Assembly: GCF_020921035.1 (NCBI RefSeq)
Contig: NC_063156.1
Location: 22,864,283-22,928,282 of the forward strand
Length of the DNA: 64,000 nucleotides
DNA from: Rhodamnia argentea
Taxonomy: Eukaryota > Streptophyta > Magnoliopsida > Myrtales > Myrtaceae
Reading direction: 5' to 3'
Shown: positions 12,010-22,800 of the stretch, piece after piece
Layout of the letters: each line of letters begins with the position of its first letter
Position numbering within the stretch: position 1 is the first letter of the stretch
Position numbers and translations under genes: made by a program
Notes under the pieces: model-generated
The model's database searches: none
The model's input: only the letters and a program-made list of their open reading frames with translations
What the model was told of the DNA's origin: nothing

Positions 12010-12990
12010 CTAATGATAAGAATTCAACCACCAAACTTTCCAGCAGACGTCCAAGTTAGACGTGTCAGCTGTAAAATTTAGACAGCAAGCTTCTGTTATT
12101 AAAGGTACGAAATGATAGTTCCAACAATCCAAAAAGTCAAGGAGTCCCTTCTGTTGCATACAGCAGCTAACAGAGAAATGACACTCCCATTAAACTAACA
12201 AATGATCGTCAAGAATATATCAAAAACAAAACAAGCGGAAGTCGAGAAGAACTGGTTACCATTTTAGCTAAGCAATGCCAATACATCAAAAAAAAAAAAA
12301 AATTACTAGTGGAAGTATGTTAAAGCGAACGCACAACATTTGTAGTCATGTATCAGATATCGGAGAGTGTGACAGCCATTCATCAAATCCAACCAAACAC
12401 TAACCGAAGCACCACAGCGGCAGCACTAAAGCACCTCGTGAGGCATTATTCTTAACAAACAACAAATGATTATCGACACAAACCAAAAAACGATGTCGAA
12501 CACTAGATACACCTCAAGCTAGACTCCGGCCGCACGCCACAATGGCAAAGCCACGGCAAACAAATCAAGGGCGGAGACAGAATCCCACCAAACAAGATTC
12601 AATGCCCGTGACTGAATCAACGTCTGGGTAGGACCAAAAACGTAATCTTGGAAAAGGGATTTACAGTAATTGCCCACAAACGACAAGAACGATACGGAAC
12701 AAATGAGAGACCCCCGAGGAAGCGCTATACAGAACAGAAACACTCGCGAGCTAAAGCAAGAGCTGTCGCGAAGGAGACGGGTGAAAGATTAGATCTCACG
12801 CCCGAACAAGAAAGCGAACGAAGACCGGCAAGAGGAGAGAAAGTACCTGGTTGGTGAGCCGAGCTTGAGAGAGAGAGAGAGAGAGAGAGATCTAAAGGGT
12901 TGCTTAAAAGAGCAGAGGAAGAAGAAGAAAGAGCTGATGTCGGAGGAAAGGCAAAAGACAACAACAAAGATACTCGAGGAAGGAAAGGCC
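12010..12990 (-). other. G3BP-like gene 5' UTR, leader intron and promoter-proximal region
   Basis: A GT donor (CAACCAG followed by GTACTTTC, minus strand) at 12848-12847 and an acceptor directly before the ATG (CATTAG at 12015-12010) fit a leader intron of about 840 bp. The non-coding first exon lies upstream of 12848 and contains a (GA)n run. This is inferred from splice signals alone. Confidence 0.5.
12867..12890. repeat. (GA)n microsatellite
   Basis: About 12 GA units, read as CT in the 5' leader of the G3BP-like gene. CT-rich leaders are common in plant genes. Confidence 0.9.
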
Positions 12991-14754
12991 TTTTTCCCTC
13001 TCTGCGTATTTCGGGTTTTGGTAAGATGATGATTTCAAGGGCTATCGATGATGACTTCGGCCGCTGTCCCCCTTTTTTTCCCCACGTGTCTTTTGGTTGA
13101 TTCGTTGATTATCGTTTACGACTTTTTAATTGCAGCAGCAAAATGAAGGGATGACATGTTCACAGAAGTAATTATTTAAATAATTAATTAATTAATTAAT
13201 TAATAATATTTTCATTACCGATAACGGTAAATGCGTAAATATTTTAGTAAATTCATCTTTATAAATGACACAAAAAATATTTTTTCCTTTTTGACGATGA
13301 CCACTCGTATCGTTTGTAAAGTGAATGAACCAAAATTATATTCGTCGTGCATAAAGATGCTCGGGCATAGAGTGTTATCAATAATGAAAACATTTCTCAT
13401 CAATTAGTTATTTTAAGAGGTATAAGAGATCGGATTATTTGCCAAGTTGTTCATTGCGGAAAATATTTCTTTTTAAAAAATATTATTTTACGTCATTTAT
13501 AAATATGAATTATAAATCCGAGTAAAGTCCTTAAACCGCTTCGTCTGAAATTCTAGAGCATTAAATTCGGGGATATTCATTGGAATGAAAGGAAGAAAAA
13601 TATATTCTCCCAACTTATGGGGTGATGGTGGGGAATGTAAACTCTAAGTCATCTTCGAATGGCTACCGCAATGTAAAATCGTATAGTAGCATCCCACGCC
13701 CGGAGTGAATTATCAAAGTTTCGGCTTATGTGTCTTCGATCTATGCTTTGCACGGTGTCTTGAACCGACTTGTCGTCGACGTATCCCTAGTCCATTATTA
13801 TTATTATTTAAAGATTACGGCAATGCTGATGACTACGTTGGAGAAACTAATTTCAATTGCAAAAATTGTTCGAGCTATCATTTTCAAAAAGAAAAGAAAA
13901 ACATTCAAATCATTTATTTTTCGAGAAATAAATGAAGTCTCGGAGATGGCCCTACACTTGCCACAGGGCGAAACAACGCCACGAGCCCAATCAAGATTGC
14001 TTGAGATGGATGGGCGATTGGGACCAGAACTTGTGCCCAAGAAGAGTTCTAATCGAACAAATTTATATATAACTCAGCTATTTAGTGATAAAATGTCAAG
14101 TATTTTAGAAAATTATAATGCATGTAAGTTGGTGTCGAGGAATTTTAACATGTGACGGGCAATTGATTGTTAGACTCGTGTTTGCTTGGAGTGATATTCG
14201 TGCCAAGTTTTATGATATCCGTATTTATCGATAAATTCGAGAAAACGGTGCAAGTTGGCTTTTTAAGTCGGGAATGGATGGAGAACATTTCCGTGCATCT
14301 TGTTCTAATATTTATGTTCCTAAAGTTTTCCCCGTTACGCGATGCATCCCTTGGCTTTTAATTGAGGCGATTTGATCTCAGAATATATACTTGATGCATA
14401 CTATTGACTTTGAGCATTTATTTTATTTGCTAGGTTTCTAAACTATTTTAAAATGGTCAATATCGAGAAGCTTTGAAATCAATTGTAAAAACGCTCAATC
14501 GATTAAGATCTTCCTTCTTCTAAAGTCTCAAAGTTGAAATCAAGATAAATGAAGATTGAAGAGAGAAATTAAATTATCTGGACCCATTACGAAGCACGGA
14601 TTTCAATGCTGCTTTGCTTGTTTTTCTTGTGCTTATACGAGAAATTATATGATAAAATACAAAAAGGAATCCAAGAGGACTAGCCTTCCTAAAATAACTG
14701 AACAAGAAACCGTCTAATTTCAAGCGACCATAAAAGGAACAAAAATTACAAAAA
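12991..14754. other. AT-rich intergenic region
   Basis: Includes an (AATT)n tract at about 13181-13204. Open frames of up to 141 codons occur but have biased AT-rich composition and no recognisable motifs. No gene is called. Confidence 0.55.
13181..13204. repeat. (TTAA)n microsatellite
   Basis: About six TAAT units in a row, embedded in AT-rich DNA. Confidence 0.9.
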
Positions 14755-15485
14755 TAAAAAACTAAACTTAATGTATGTGTGCCAATTTAATCACAAATCT
14801 TTTAATTATATTTATTTAGTCCTAAATATTTTCACGTTTTGCCAATTTAATTCATTCGACAAAATTTGACCCAAAATCTCTGACGTGAATGTCCGCCGTC
14901 CGACATGATACGACCGACGCTAACATGGATAAAATTTATTTTATTTTCAATATTTTTTTCTATTGTTTTTTATGTTTTTACCATCTTCCTCTGCCGATTG
15001 CGAGGCTTCTGCAATGGCTAGTGATCGGCAAAAGACAACCACCAGGGAGGGCAAGCCTAGCTTGAGGTTAACAAGGGTCACCCTTGGCGAAGGCCAATGT
15101 GGGCCGGCCTTGAGCGAAGCTCGCATGAAGTTGGTGAGACCAAGGAGGCCCCCTCTCTTTAGACCCTAATGACGATGACATCGAACGGGGCAAGGGTCGC
15201 TTCACCGATTGTAGCTTATGGCCGGTCGCTGGACATCATCGAGGTCCAACGACTGATGGTGGAATAAGGAAAAAGAAAAATAAAGAAAAATAAAAAATAT
15301 TAATAAGTTAATAAACTTTGTCCATGTTAACACCGTTCGTGTCGCATAGGACGGCTAGCATCTCTGTCAATGATTTTCCACCAAATTGGCAAAAGTGAAA
15401 AAAATTAGGACTAAATTAGCACAATTGATATATTTAGGACTAGATTGACACAAATACAATTGGTTTATAAATTTTTTGATAATTT
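14755..15485. mobile_element. Non-autonomous DNA element with long terminal inverted repeats (about 0.7 kb)
   Basis: The left arm (about 14763-14945) and the reverse complement of the right arm (about 15300-15475) match along most of their length. Shared blocks include TTTAGTCCTAAAT, TTTTGCCAATTT and GCTAACATGGA-like, the last seen as GTTAACATGGACAAAG in the right arm. By eye, identity is about 70-75%. Between the arms lies a GC-rich core (about 14985-15250) with no gene. Long arms with no transposase fit a MULE- or foldback-type non-autonomous element. I could not settle the exact ends or a target duplication. Confidence 0.6.
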
Positions 15486-16558
15486 TTTCTATTATTTTTC
15501 TTTCCAATTACAAGTGAATATTTACGCGTATAAAATTCACGTATGAAATTTGCTCCATCCAATTTACTTAGAGCACAATAGTCAAAATTTTGAATGGTTT
15601 TACGGACTTGATCGGAAAATCGAGAGTTCTAGCATATGGTATTAGGGAAAATTCAAAATAAGACCATAAAGTGCCTTTATTTTCTCTTATAATGATTTGA
15701 AATGAATCTTATTTCAAATAAAGATCTAAAGTGACCATGGCTATTTCAAAAAAGGGCTTGATCTCGTTGGCCGATTATATATTCGATTGGGTGAGGACCG
15801 GGCCTCACCTATTGCTTTCGAGAGAGAACCTGCCTAGCCCTCTCTAGGCACCATCTCTTGAAATCGGCCATCACAAAAATGAGAGAGAAAAATAGAAAAA
15901 GGAAAAAAAATTAAAAAGTAAAGGTCGAAAATGTCTTTGACGAGCTGGTAAGATCAGACGCTTTTTTGAGATTGATATAGGTAATTTGCCATAAAGTATC
16001 GACATTTTTCGAGGGCCTCCGTATTGTGTTCGACACTCTGACACTCTCTCAACACTCTCCAACGTGCGACCAACAAGTAGGCGGTACTCCAAACATGCTA
16101 GCGACAAGCGAGTACAACATCCTAACATGCCATTTTAAGAATCACAGAGCCACTTTTAAGCATTTTCGATAAATTATTTATCAAAATGTAAAATATATAT
16201 ATACTTTAGTCATATACCCGACCATTCCAAAATTAAAATACTCAATTAGTAAAAAAAAAGACATAATCATGAATCCCTATAGAAGAAAATAAAAAAACTC
16301 ACTGTTGATATAATTTGTCATGTATATATAAAAATATATATTTAGTATATAACGTGTCGAAATTCTCAATTTTTTTAGAAATGACGTGTCGACGGGTAAT
16401 GTCATGTCGGGTTGTGTGTCGGTGTCGGTGCTACTTAGGGCATTTGAGACTATTATTTGAAATAATGTCTACTTTTGATCCTTATTTGAGAAAATGATGG
16501 CACTTCATGTCTTTATTTGAAATAAGATCCACTTCATGCATTTATTTGAGAAAATACG
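15486..16558. other. Repetitive AT-rich DNA that received the Copia insertion
   Basis: Two stretches (about 15655-15760 and 16440-16560) consist of degenerate repeats built on TTATTTGAAATAA and TTATTTGAGAAAAT, alternating with CACTTCATG. The second stretch runs into the left target duplication of the Copia element and seems to resume after it at 22221 (CACTTATTTGAAA). The region is therefore an older repeat split by the insertion. No gene is visible. Confidence 0.55.
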
Positions 16559-16563
16559 TTAAT

Positions 16564-16887
16564 TGTTATAAATATATTAATAACATGTGGATGCTTCACC
16601 TTTCACCATTTCCTTTTTCAATGTATGTTACAAATACATTGATATACATTGATGTACATTGATATGGATTGATATTCACTTTTCACATTCTATGAGCGGT
16701 TTTTCCTCTCTCAATGTAATATACCCTCTAGCCTATAAATAGAGGCTTTTTGTAAACTTGGCAATGCAATAAAAAGTGAGTTAACATTTGCTTCCGCTTC
16801 TCTCTTACATTCTTCTCTCATATTATATTTTCAAGTCCACTTTGTATTTCTAATTGATTCCAAAGATCACCGTTTACTTTTACAACA
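16564..16887 (+). repeat. 5' LTR of the Copia element
   Basis: It starts TGTTATAAATATATT and ends TTTTACAACA, and carries a TATA-like TATAAATA near 16733. It matches the LTR at 21891-22215 along its full length. Confidence 0.95.
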
Positions 16888-19800
16888 CGTTATCGGCACG
16901 AGCCGGTTAGAATCTTAAATATCACTCAAAGTAACACATCTTTACCTTTTCATTATCTAATATCTCTACATTTTCTTTTTAAGTATGTCAAACATCACCA
17001 AGAGAGAGTTTGCAACGTTAGATATTACAGGAAGTAATTATCTAACATGAGTTTTTGATATCAAGATACACTTAACATCATTAGATCTCGGTCGATCTAT
17101 TCTCCCGGAATCTAATTATACCCCAACCCGTAAGGCTAAGGCTCTTATCTTCATTTGCCACCACTTACATGAAGATTTAAAGGTTGAGTATCGGACTGAG
17201 GAGGACCTTGCAATTCTATGGCAATCCCTAAAGGATCGCTTTGATCATCAACAAGAAGTGGTCCTTCCTCATGCCAGGTTTCAATGGATCAATTTGCGCT
17301 TTCAGGATTTTAAGTCCATAGCAGAATATAATTCTGCTATTCATCGAATTGTATCACAATTAAGACTTTGTGGCCAGCAAATCACAGAGATTGAAATGTT
17401 GGAAAAAACATTATCTACTTTTCATGCCAATAACCTTGTACTCCAATAGCAATATAGGGCAAAGAATTACTCCAAGCATTCAGAATTAATTTCTGCACTA
17501 CTTGTGGCTGAAAAGCACAACAAGTTGTTGATGCAAAATCATAATTCCCGTCTTATTGGATCCGCCCTTGTGCTTGAAGCACATGTCGCACGTCATAAAA
17601 ACAAGAGTCACCGGCATTGGAAGGGAAAAGGGCGTAACTTGAAAAATCAGCCTTATAAAAGCGGAGATAGAGGTTCACAAGGACCTAAACGTGGTCCACA
17701 AAGAAAAGAAGGTCCAGAAGTACCTAACCAGGTTGATACCAATGTTTGTCATAGATGTGGTTCTACAGGCCATTGGTCTTGCACTTGTCGCACCCCAAAG
17801 CACCTGGTTGACCTCTATCAAAGGGAACATGATGAGAGAAAAAGGGAAGTCAATGTTGTAACCAAGCCCTTTATGGAGGATAAAGAATCATCTCTTGACA
17901 ATACATCTTTTGATATTGATCATTTTTTGGATTTAGATTAAGCAATATATATAAGTTTATGTTTATTCACATGTATTCTCTTAGTTTTTGAATAATATTC
18001 ACGTTTAATATTATAATTTTATTTCTTATTCTTTTATGTTAGTCATCAATGATGCTAAGCAATTATCTCGAGGAGAATAATGCTATTCTTTGTCTTGTAG
18101 ACGAGTACTACATATACTATCCTCCAGCAGAGGAAGTTCTTTGAGACATTAAAAAAATGCGAAGGGAATATTACCACTATTTCGGGTGATAGTAACATAA
18201 TTACAAACTCCGGAAGAGCTCGTGTAATATTACCAATGGGCATAGAAATTTTTATTAATGATGCTTTATTTTGCCTACGGTCTAAAAGGAACCTACTTAG
18301 CTTTAAAGATATTCGTTCAAATGGGTTTCACGTTGAAACCGAGACCGGATGTGGTAAAGAATACTTGTATCTAACTCAGATGAGTGGATACGGAAAACAA
18401 ATTATGGAAAAGTTACCATTATTATCATCCGGGTTATATTATACTTACATAAATGTGAGTAATAAACATGTTGCGATGAACCTAAAGTTCACAAACGCAC
18501 AAGGTTTTCAATTATGGCATGACCGTTTGGGTCACCCAGGGTCGAATATGATGCGCCGAATATTAACACATTCGGTTGACATACATTAACAAATCGTGGG
18601 CTCCCTTCACCTACTAATTATGTATGTGATTCGTGTAATGAGGATAAATTAATTATACGGCCGTCTCATACTAAAGTAAGGGTGGAATCTCCTATATTTT
18701 TGCATAGAATTCAAGGAGATATTGTGGGCCTATCCACCCCGCATGTGGACCTTTTAGGTACTTCATAATCCCGGATTGATGCTTCAACGCGATGGACATA
18801 CGTTGACCTGTTGTCAACACGTAATATGGCCTTCGCAAAATTACTCACTCAACTAATTAAATTACGTGTACAATTCCCTAATTACCCGATCCAAAAGATC
18901 CGGTTAGATAATGCTGGTGAATTTACGTCTAAGGCTTTTGATGACAATTGTATGGCCATTGGAATAGACGTGGAGCATCCTATGCCACATACTCATACAT
19001 AAAACGGCCTAGCAGAATCTTTAATTAAACGCCCGAGAATGATTGCTAGACCGTTGCTATTAAGGACTAAATTACCTTTTAGTTTATGGGGACATGCGAT
19101 ATTGCACGCGGCATCATTGATTAGAATTCGACCCACTGCATATCATGAATACTCCTCAATTCAACTTGTACATGGATGTGAACCCGATGTTTCCCATCTG
19201 CGAATATTTGGTTGTGCCGTGTATGTTCCTATACCACCTCCACAGCGTTCCAAAATGGGGCATCAACGTCGACTTGGCATTTATGTGGGATATGAGTCTC
19301 CATCTATTATAAAATACTTGCAGCAACTTATTTACGGCCCGGTTCGCTGATTGTATATTTGATGAGGCACATTTCCCGGCATTAGGGGGAGAAAGCTTGA
19401 AGCTTAAAGAATGCCGTGAAATTTTCTGAAAGGAAGATCAATTGAATTACCTTGATCCACGTACAAGCATGACCGAACTCGAAGTTCAGAAGATTATTGA
19501 CTTGCAACATTTAGTAAGTAGATTGCCGGATGCATTTATCGATCACAAAGGGGTGACTAAGTCACATATTCCTCCAGAAAACGCACCACCTACAGTGGAG
19601 ATCCCCTTGGGACCAAAAATGTTTGATGAGCCTAGTCAACGCCGGAAGCATGGACGACCCATAGGGGCTAAAGACATAAATCCGCGGAAAAGAAAAAACA
19701 TTCACTCACCCAATGCGCCTTCGCGAGAGGAAAACAATCCCGGTGAAATTAGTGCAGCTGCCCCAAATAACAATTCCGGAAATACGGAACGGCCAAATCC

Positions 19801-20334
19801 TATTGACTTGAGAAACGATGAGGATTTGGTTGATGTTAATATAGAGGTTACAATAAATTATATGAACACGGGAGTGAGATATGATAGAATTACAATTGTC
19901 GTCGACGACTCCTTTGCCTCCTCGGTAGCGCTAACTGTCTCAAAAGATAAACTAGATCCGGAATCAAAATCCATTCTTGAATGCTAGAAGTGTTCGGATT
20001 GGAATACATGGAAGGAGGCAATTAAGGCGTAACTAGAATCGCTTAATAAACGTTGTGTTTTTGGACTCGTTGTTCGAACACCCAAAGATATTATCCCTGT
20101 TGGATATAAATGGGTGTTTGTAAGAAAATACAATGAAAAAAATGAGGTAGTGAGATATAAAGTGAGACTAGTTGCCCAAGGGTTTTTGCAAAGACCCGAT
20201 ATAGACTTTGATGTTATTTATTCTCCCGTAATTGATAATATTACGTTCCGTTATTTGATCAGCATGGCAGTAAGTATGAATCTCGATATGCACTTAATGG
20301 ATGTTATGATTGCATATTTATATGGGTCACTTGA

Positions 20335-20340
<6 letters not shown>

Positions 20341-20377
<37 letters not shown>
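20341..20377. repeat. (TA)n microsatellite within the Copia element
   Basis: About 18 TA units in a row. Confidence 0.95.
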
Positions 20378-20381
<4 letters not shown>

Positions 20382-21649
20382 GTCCCTGAAGGATTTTCAA
20401 TTCCCCAAATGGGAAAGAATGAAAATCGCAACATGTACAGTATTAAATTGCAAAGATCATTATATGGTCTTAAACAATCACGTCGTATGTGATACAATCG
20501 GTTAAGTGATTACCTCATGAAGCGTAGACATGTAAATAATGTAATATATCCTTGTGTGTTCATAAAAAGGTCACCAAATGGCTTTGCCATCATATCCATT
20601 TATGTAGATGACCCGAATATAATTGGAACCTCGAAAGAGCTCGAAGAAGCTCGTTCTCGCCTAAAGAAGGAATTTGAAATGAAAGACTTGGGGCAAATCA
20701 AGTATTGTCTTGGCCTGCAGATCGAGCACCTCCCAGGATGAGTTTTATTGCACCAGTCTAATTATACAAAAAGGATATTGGAAACATTTTACATGGATAA
20801 ATCTCATTCTCTCAGCACAACAATGGTGGTACGTTCACTTAAAGTGAACAAAGACCCATTTAGGCATAAAGAGGAAAACGATGATAGGTTGGGAATTGAA
20901 GTTCCTTACCTTAGCGCCATAGGAGCATTGTTATATCTTGCAAATTGCACTAGACATGATATTGTATTTGCAGTAAATGTTCTAGCTAGACACAGTGCCA
21001 ATCCAACCCGAAGACATTGGAATGGCGTTAAATATATCCTACGTTACCTTCAAGGAACTGTTGATCTTGGTTTATTTTACCAAAGAAACAAAGATTTAAC
21101 ATTGGTGGGATATTTAAATGTTGGCTATATGTCCGATCCTCATAATGCCAAGTCACAAACCGGTTATGTGTTCTTACGTGGAGGTACGATAGTTTCATGG
21201 AAGTTAGTAAAACAAAGTGTAGTTACTACTTCCTCAAATCATTATGAAATTATTGCATTATTTGAAACTATCGAAGAATGTGTTTGGTTAAGAACTTTAA
21301 TACATCACATTCAAGATTCATGTGATTTATCCTCAATTCATGATGCCCCCATTATACTTTTTGAGGATAATGCGGCTTGCATTGCACAAATGCATGATGA
21401 ATTTGTCAAAAGTGATAGAATTAAACATATTTCACTCAAGTTATTTTACCCGCATGAACTCCAAGAAAAGGGTGAAATAGATATCCATCAAATTCGCTCT
21501 AGTGACAATCTTGCAGATTTGTTCACTAAATCCCTATCTACTTCCACATTTGAAAAACTCGTATATGGAATAGGAATGCGTCGGCTTGGGCGTCTACTTT
21601 TATTAGGGGGAGCGAATTAACCATCCCCAAAGGATGGAACCTAAAAAGT

Positions 21650-21890
21650 TTATGGCTGTACTCTTTTTTTCCTTTGTAAGTTTTTTTTTTCCACAGGGTT
21701 TTTTACTTGCCAAAGGTTTTTAATGAGGCGACCTACGTGCAATGACTATCACAATGAGGGGGAGTATTATACACACCGTACTCTTTTTCCTTTCGCTGAG
21801 TTTTTTTTCCCACTGGGTTTTTTTTTGGCAAAGTTTTTAATGAGGCGGTTTAAACAGTGTATAATAAAAGGGTGAACATCCAAGGGGGAG
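21650..21890 (+). repeat. Imperfect direct repeat before the 3' LTR, with two polypurine-like tracts
   Basis: Two copies of a block containing GTACTCTTTTT, a T-run with CCACNGGGTTTTTT, and TTTTTAATGAGGCG lie in tandem. Each is followed by a purine tract, GAGGGGGAG near 21757 and AAGGGGGAG at about 21882. The second tract abuts the LTR and is the likely functional one. Confidence 0.75.
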
Positions 21891-22215
21891 TGTTATAAAT
21901 ATATTAATAATATGTGGATGCTTCACCTTTCACCATTTCCTCTTCCAATGTATGTTACAAATACATTGATATACATTAATGTACATTGATATGGATTGAC
22001 GTTCACATTTCACATTTCATGAGCGGTTTTTCCTCTCTCAATGTAATATACCCTCTAGCCTATAAATAGAGGTTTTTTGTAAACTTGGCAATGCAATAAA
22101 AAGTGAGTTAACATTTGTTTCCGCTTCTCTCTTACATTCTTCTCTCATATTATATTTTCAAGTTCACTTTGTATTTCTGAGTTGATTCCAAAGATCACCG
22201 TTTACTTTTACATCA
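21891..22215 (+). repeat. 3' LTR of the Copia element
   Basis: It starts TGTTATAAATATATT and ends TTTTACATCA. It is followed at once by the target duplication TTAAT. Confidence 0.95.
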
Positions 22216-22364
22216 TTAATCACTTATTTGAAATTTTTGCTATAATATTATGAGTTGGATTACAGTTTATGGACTGATTTGCATAAATTAATTGAAAGAT
22301 TACACGTGGAGATCACATAGAGCCACCAAAACGACGACACTTCTCTTCACTCTCACACATCAAT

Positions 22365-22396
22365 CTCCACCTCCACCTCCACCTCCACCTCCACCT
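22365..22396. repeat. (CCACCT)n hexamer repeat in a leader
   Basis: About five CTCCAC units lie 35-65 bp upstream of the ATG at 22429, in the probable 5' UTR. Confidence 0.9.
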
Positions 22397-22428
22397 TCAC
22401 CACGTCTCTCTGTCTCTCCGTCTCTCCG

Positions 22429-22800
22429 ATGGCGAAAGTCGTGCAAACCCTAAAGCGCTACTTCAAGAAGCCGTGGGAAATAACCGGCCCGTGCGCTTCG
22501 CCGGAGTACAAACCGGCCATCCCGAAGGCGACGGAGTACCGTGTCCCGAGCCCCGCGACGTTCCCGATCCAGGCGTGCGTGCCGACGTCGAACCCGGAGA
22601 CGGTGTACGACATCAAGTATTTCGTCCGGGACCAGCGGCGCGACCGACCTCCGATCCGGAAGACGGTGCTGAAGAAGCCGGACGTGGAGAAGATGATGAA
22701 GGAGAGGACGAGCTTCTCCCCCGAGGAGTTCCCTCTGGTTTACCTGACGGCTAAGGTCGAGGAGGATGGGAACACAATTGGCGGTGGTTACCAGAGATAG
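22429..22800 (+). CDS. Small conserved plant protein, resembles the family annotated as complex I ESSS-type subunit (123 aa)
   Basis: This is a single-exon frame of 123 residues beginning MAKVVQTLKRYFKKPWEITG. It is markedly GC-rich compared with its surroundings, which supports real coding. Conserved-looking blocks are KPWEITGPCASPEY, YDIKYFVRDQRRDRPPIR and an acidic tail with a Gly-rich end (GGGYQR). I recall this family from Arabidopsis (At2g42310, At3g57785) annotated as an ESSS subunit of mitochondrial NADH:ubiquinone oxidoreductase; that assignment is from memory and is not shown by a motif. There is no clear transmembrane helix or classical presequence, although the N-terminus is basic. 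The gene lies 209 bp from the end of the Copia element, so the insertion is in its promoter region. Confidence 0.75.
   Translation: MAKVVQTLKRYFKKPWEITGPCASPEYKPAIPKATEYRVPSPATFPIQACVPTSNPETVYDIKYFVRDQRRDRPPIRKTVLKKPDVEKMMKERTSFSPEEFPLVYLTAKVEEDGNTIGGGYQR

Larger units (their letters stand above)
16564..22215 (+). mobile_element. Full-length Ty1/Copia LTR retrotransposon, degraded coding region
   Basis: The element has two LTRs (16564-16887 and 21891-22215) beginning TG and ending CA. A 5-bp target duplication, TTAAT, lies at 16559-16563 and 22216-22220. A polypurine tract (AAGGGGGAG) sits directly before the 3' LTR, and a primer-binding-like stretch (CGTTATCGGCACGAG) follows the 5' LTR. Recognisable parts in order are gag with a CCHC zinc knuckle (about 17000-17940), protease/integrase (about 18050-19400), reverse transcriptase (about 20000-20740) and RNase H (about 20900-21620). 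Integrase before reverse transcriptase defines Copia. The coding region is broken, with roughly ten disruptions. The LTRs differ at about a dozen sites (about 4%), which suggests insertion within the last few million years. Confidence 0.95.

Noticed and set aside
13730-14155. Plus-strand frame of 141 codons
   Set aside because: It lies in AT-rich intergenic DNA and is Ile/Lys/Phe-rich, with no motif and no splice context.
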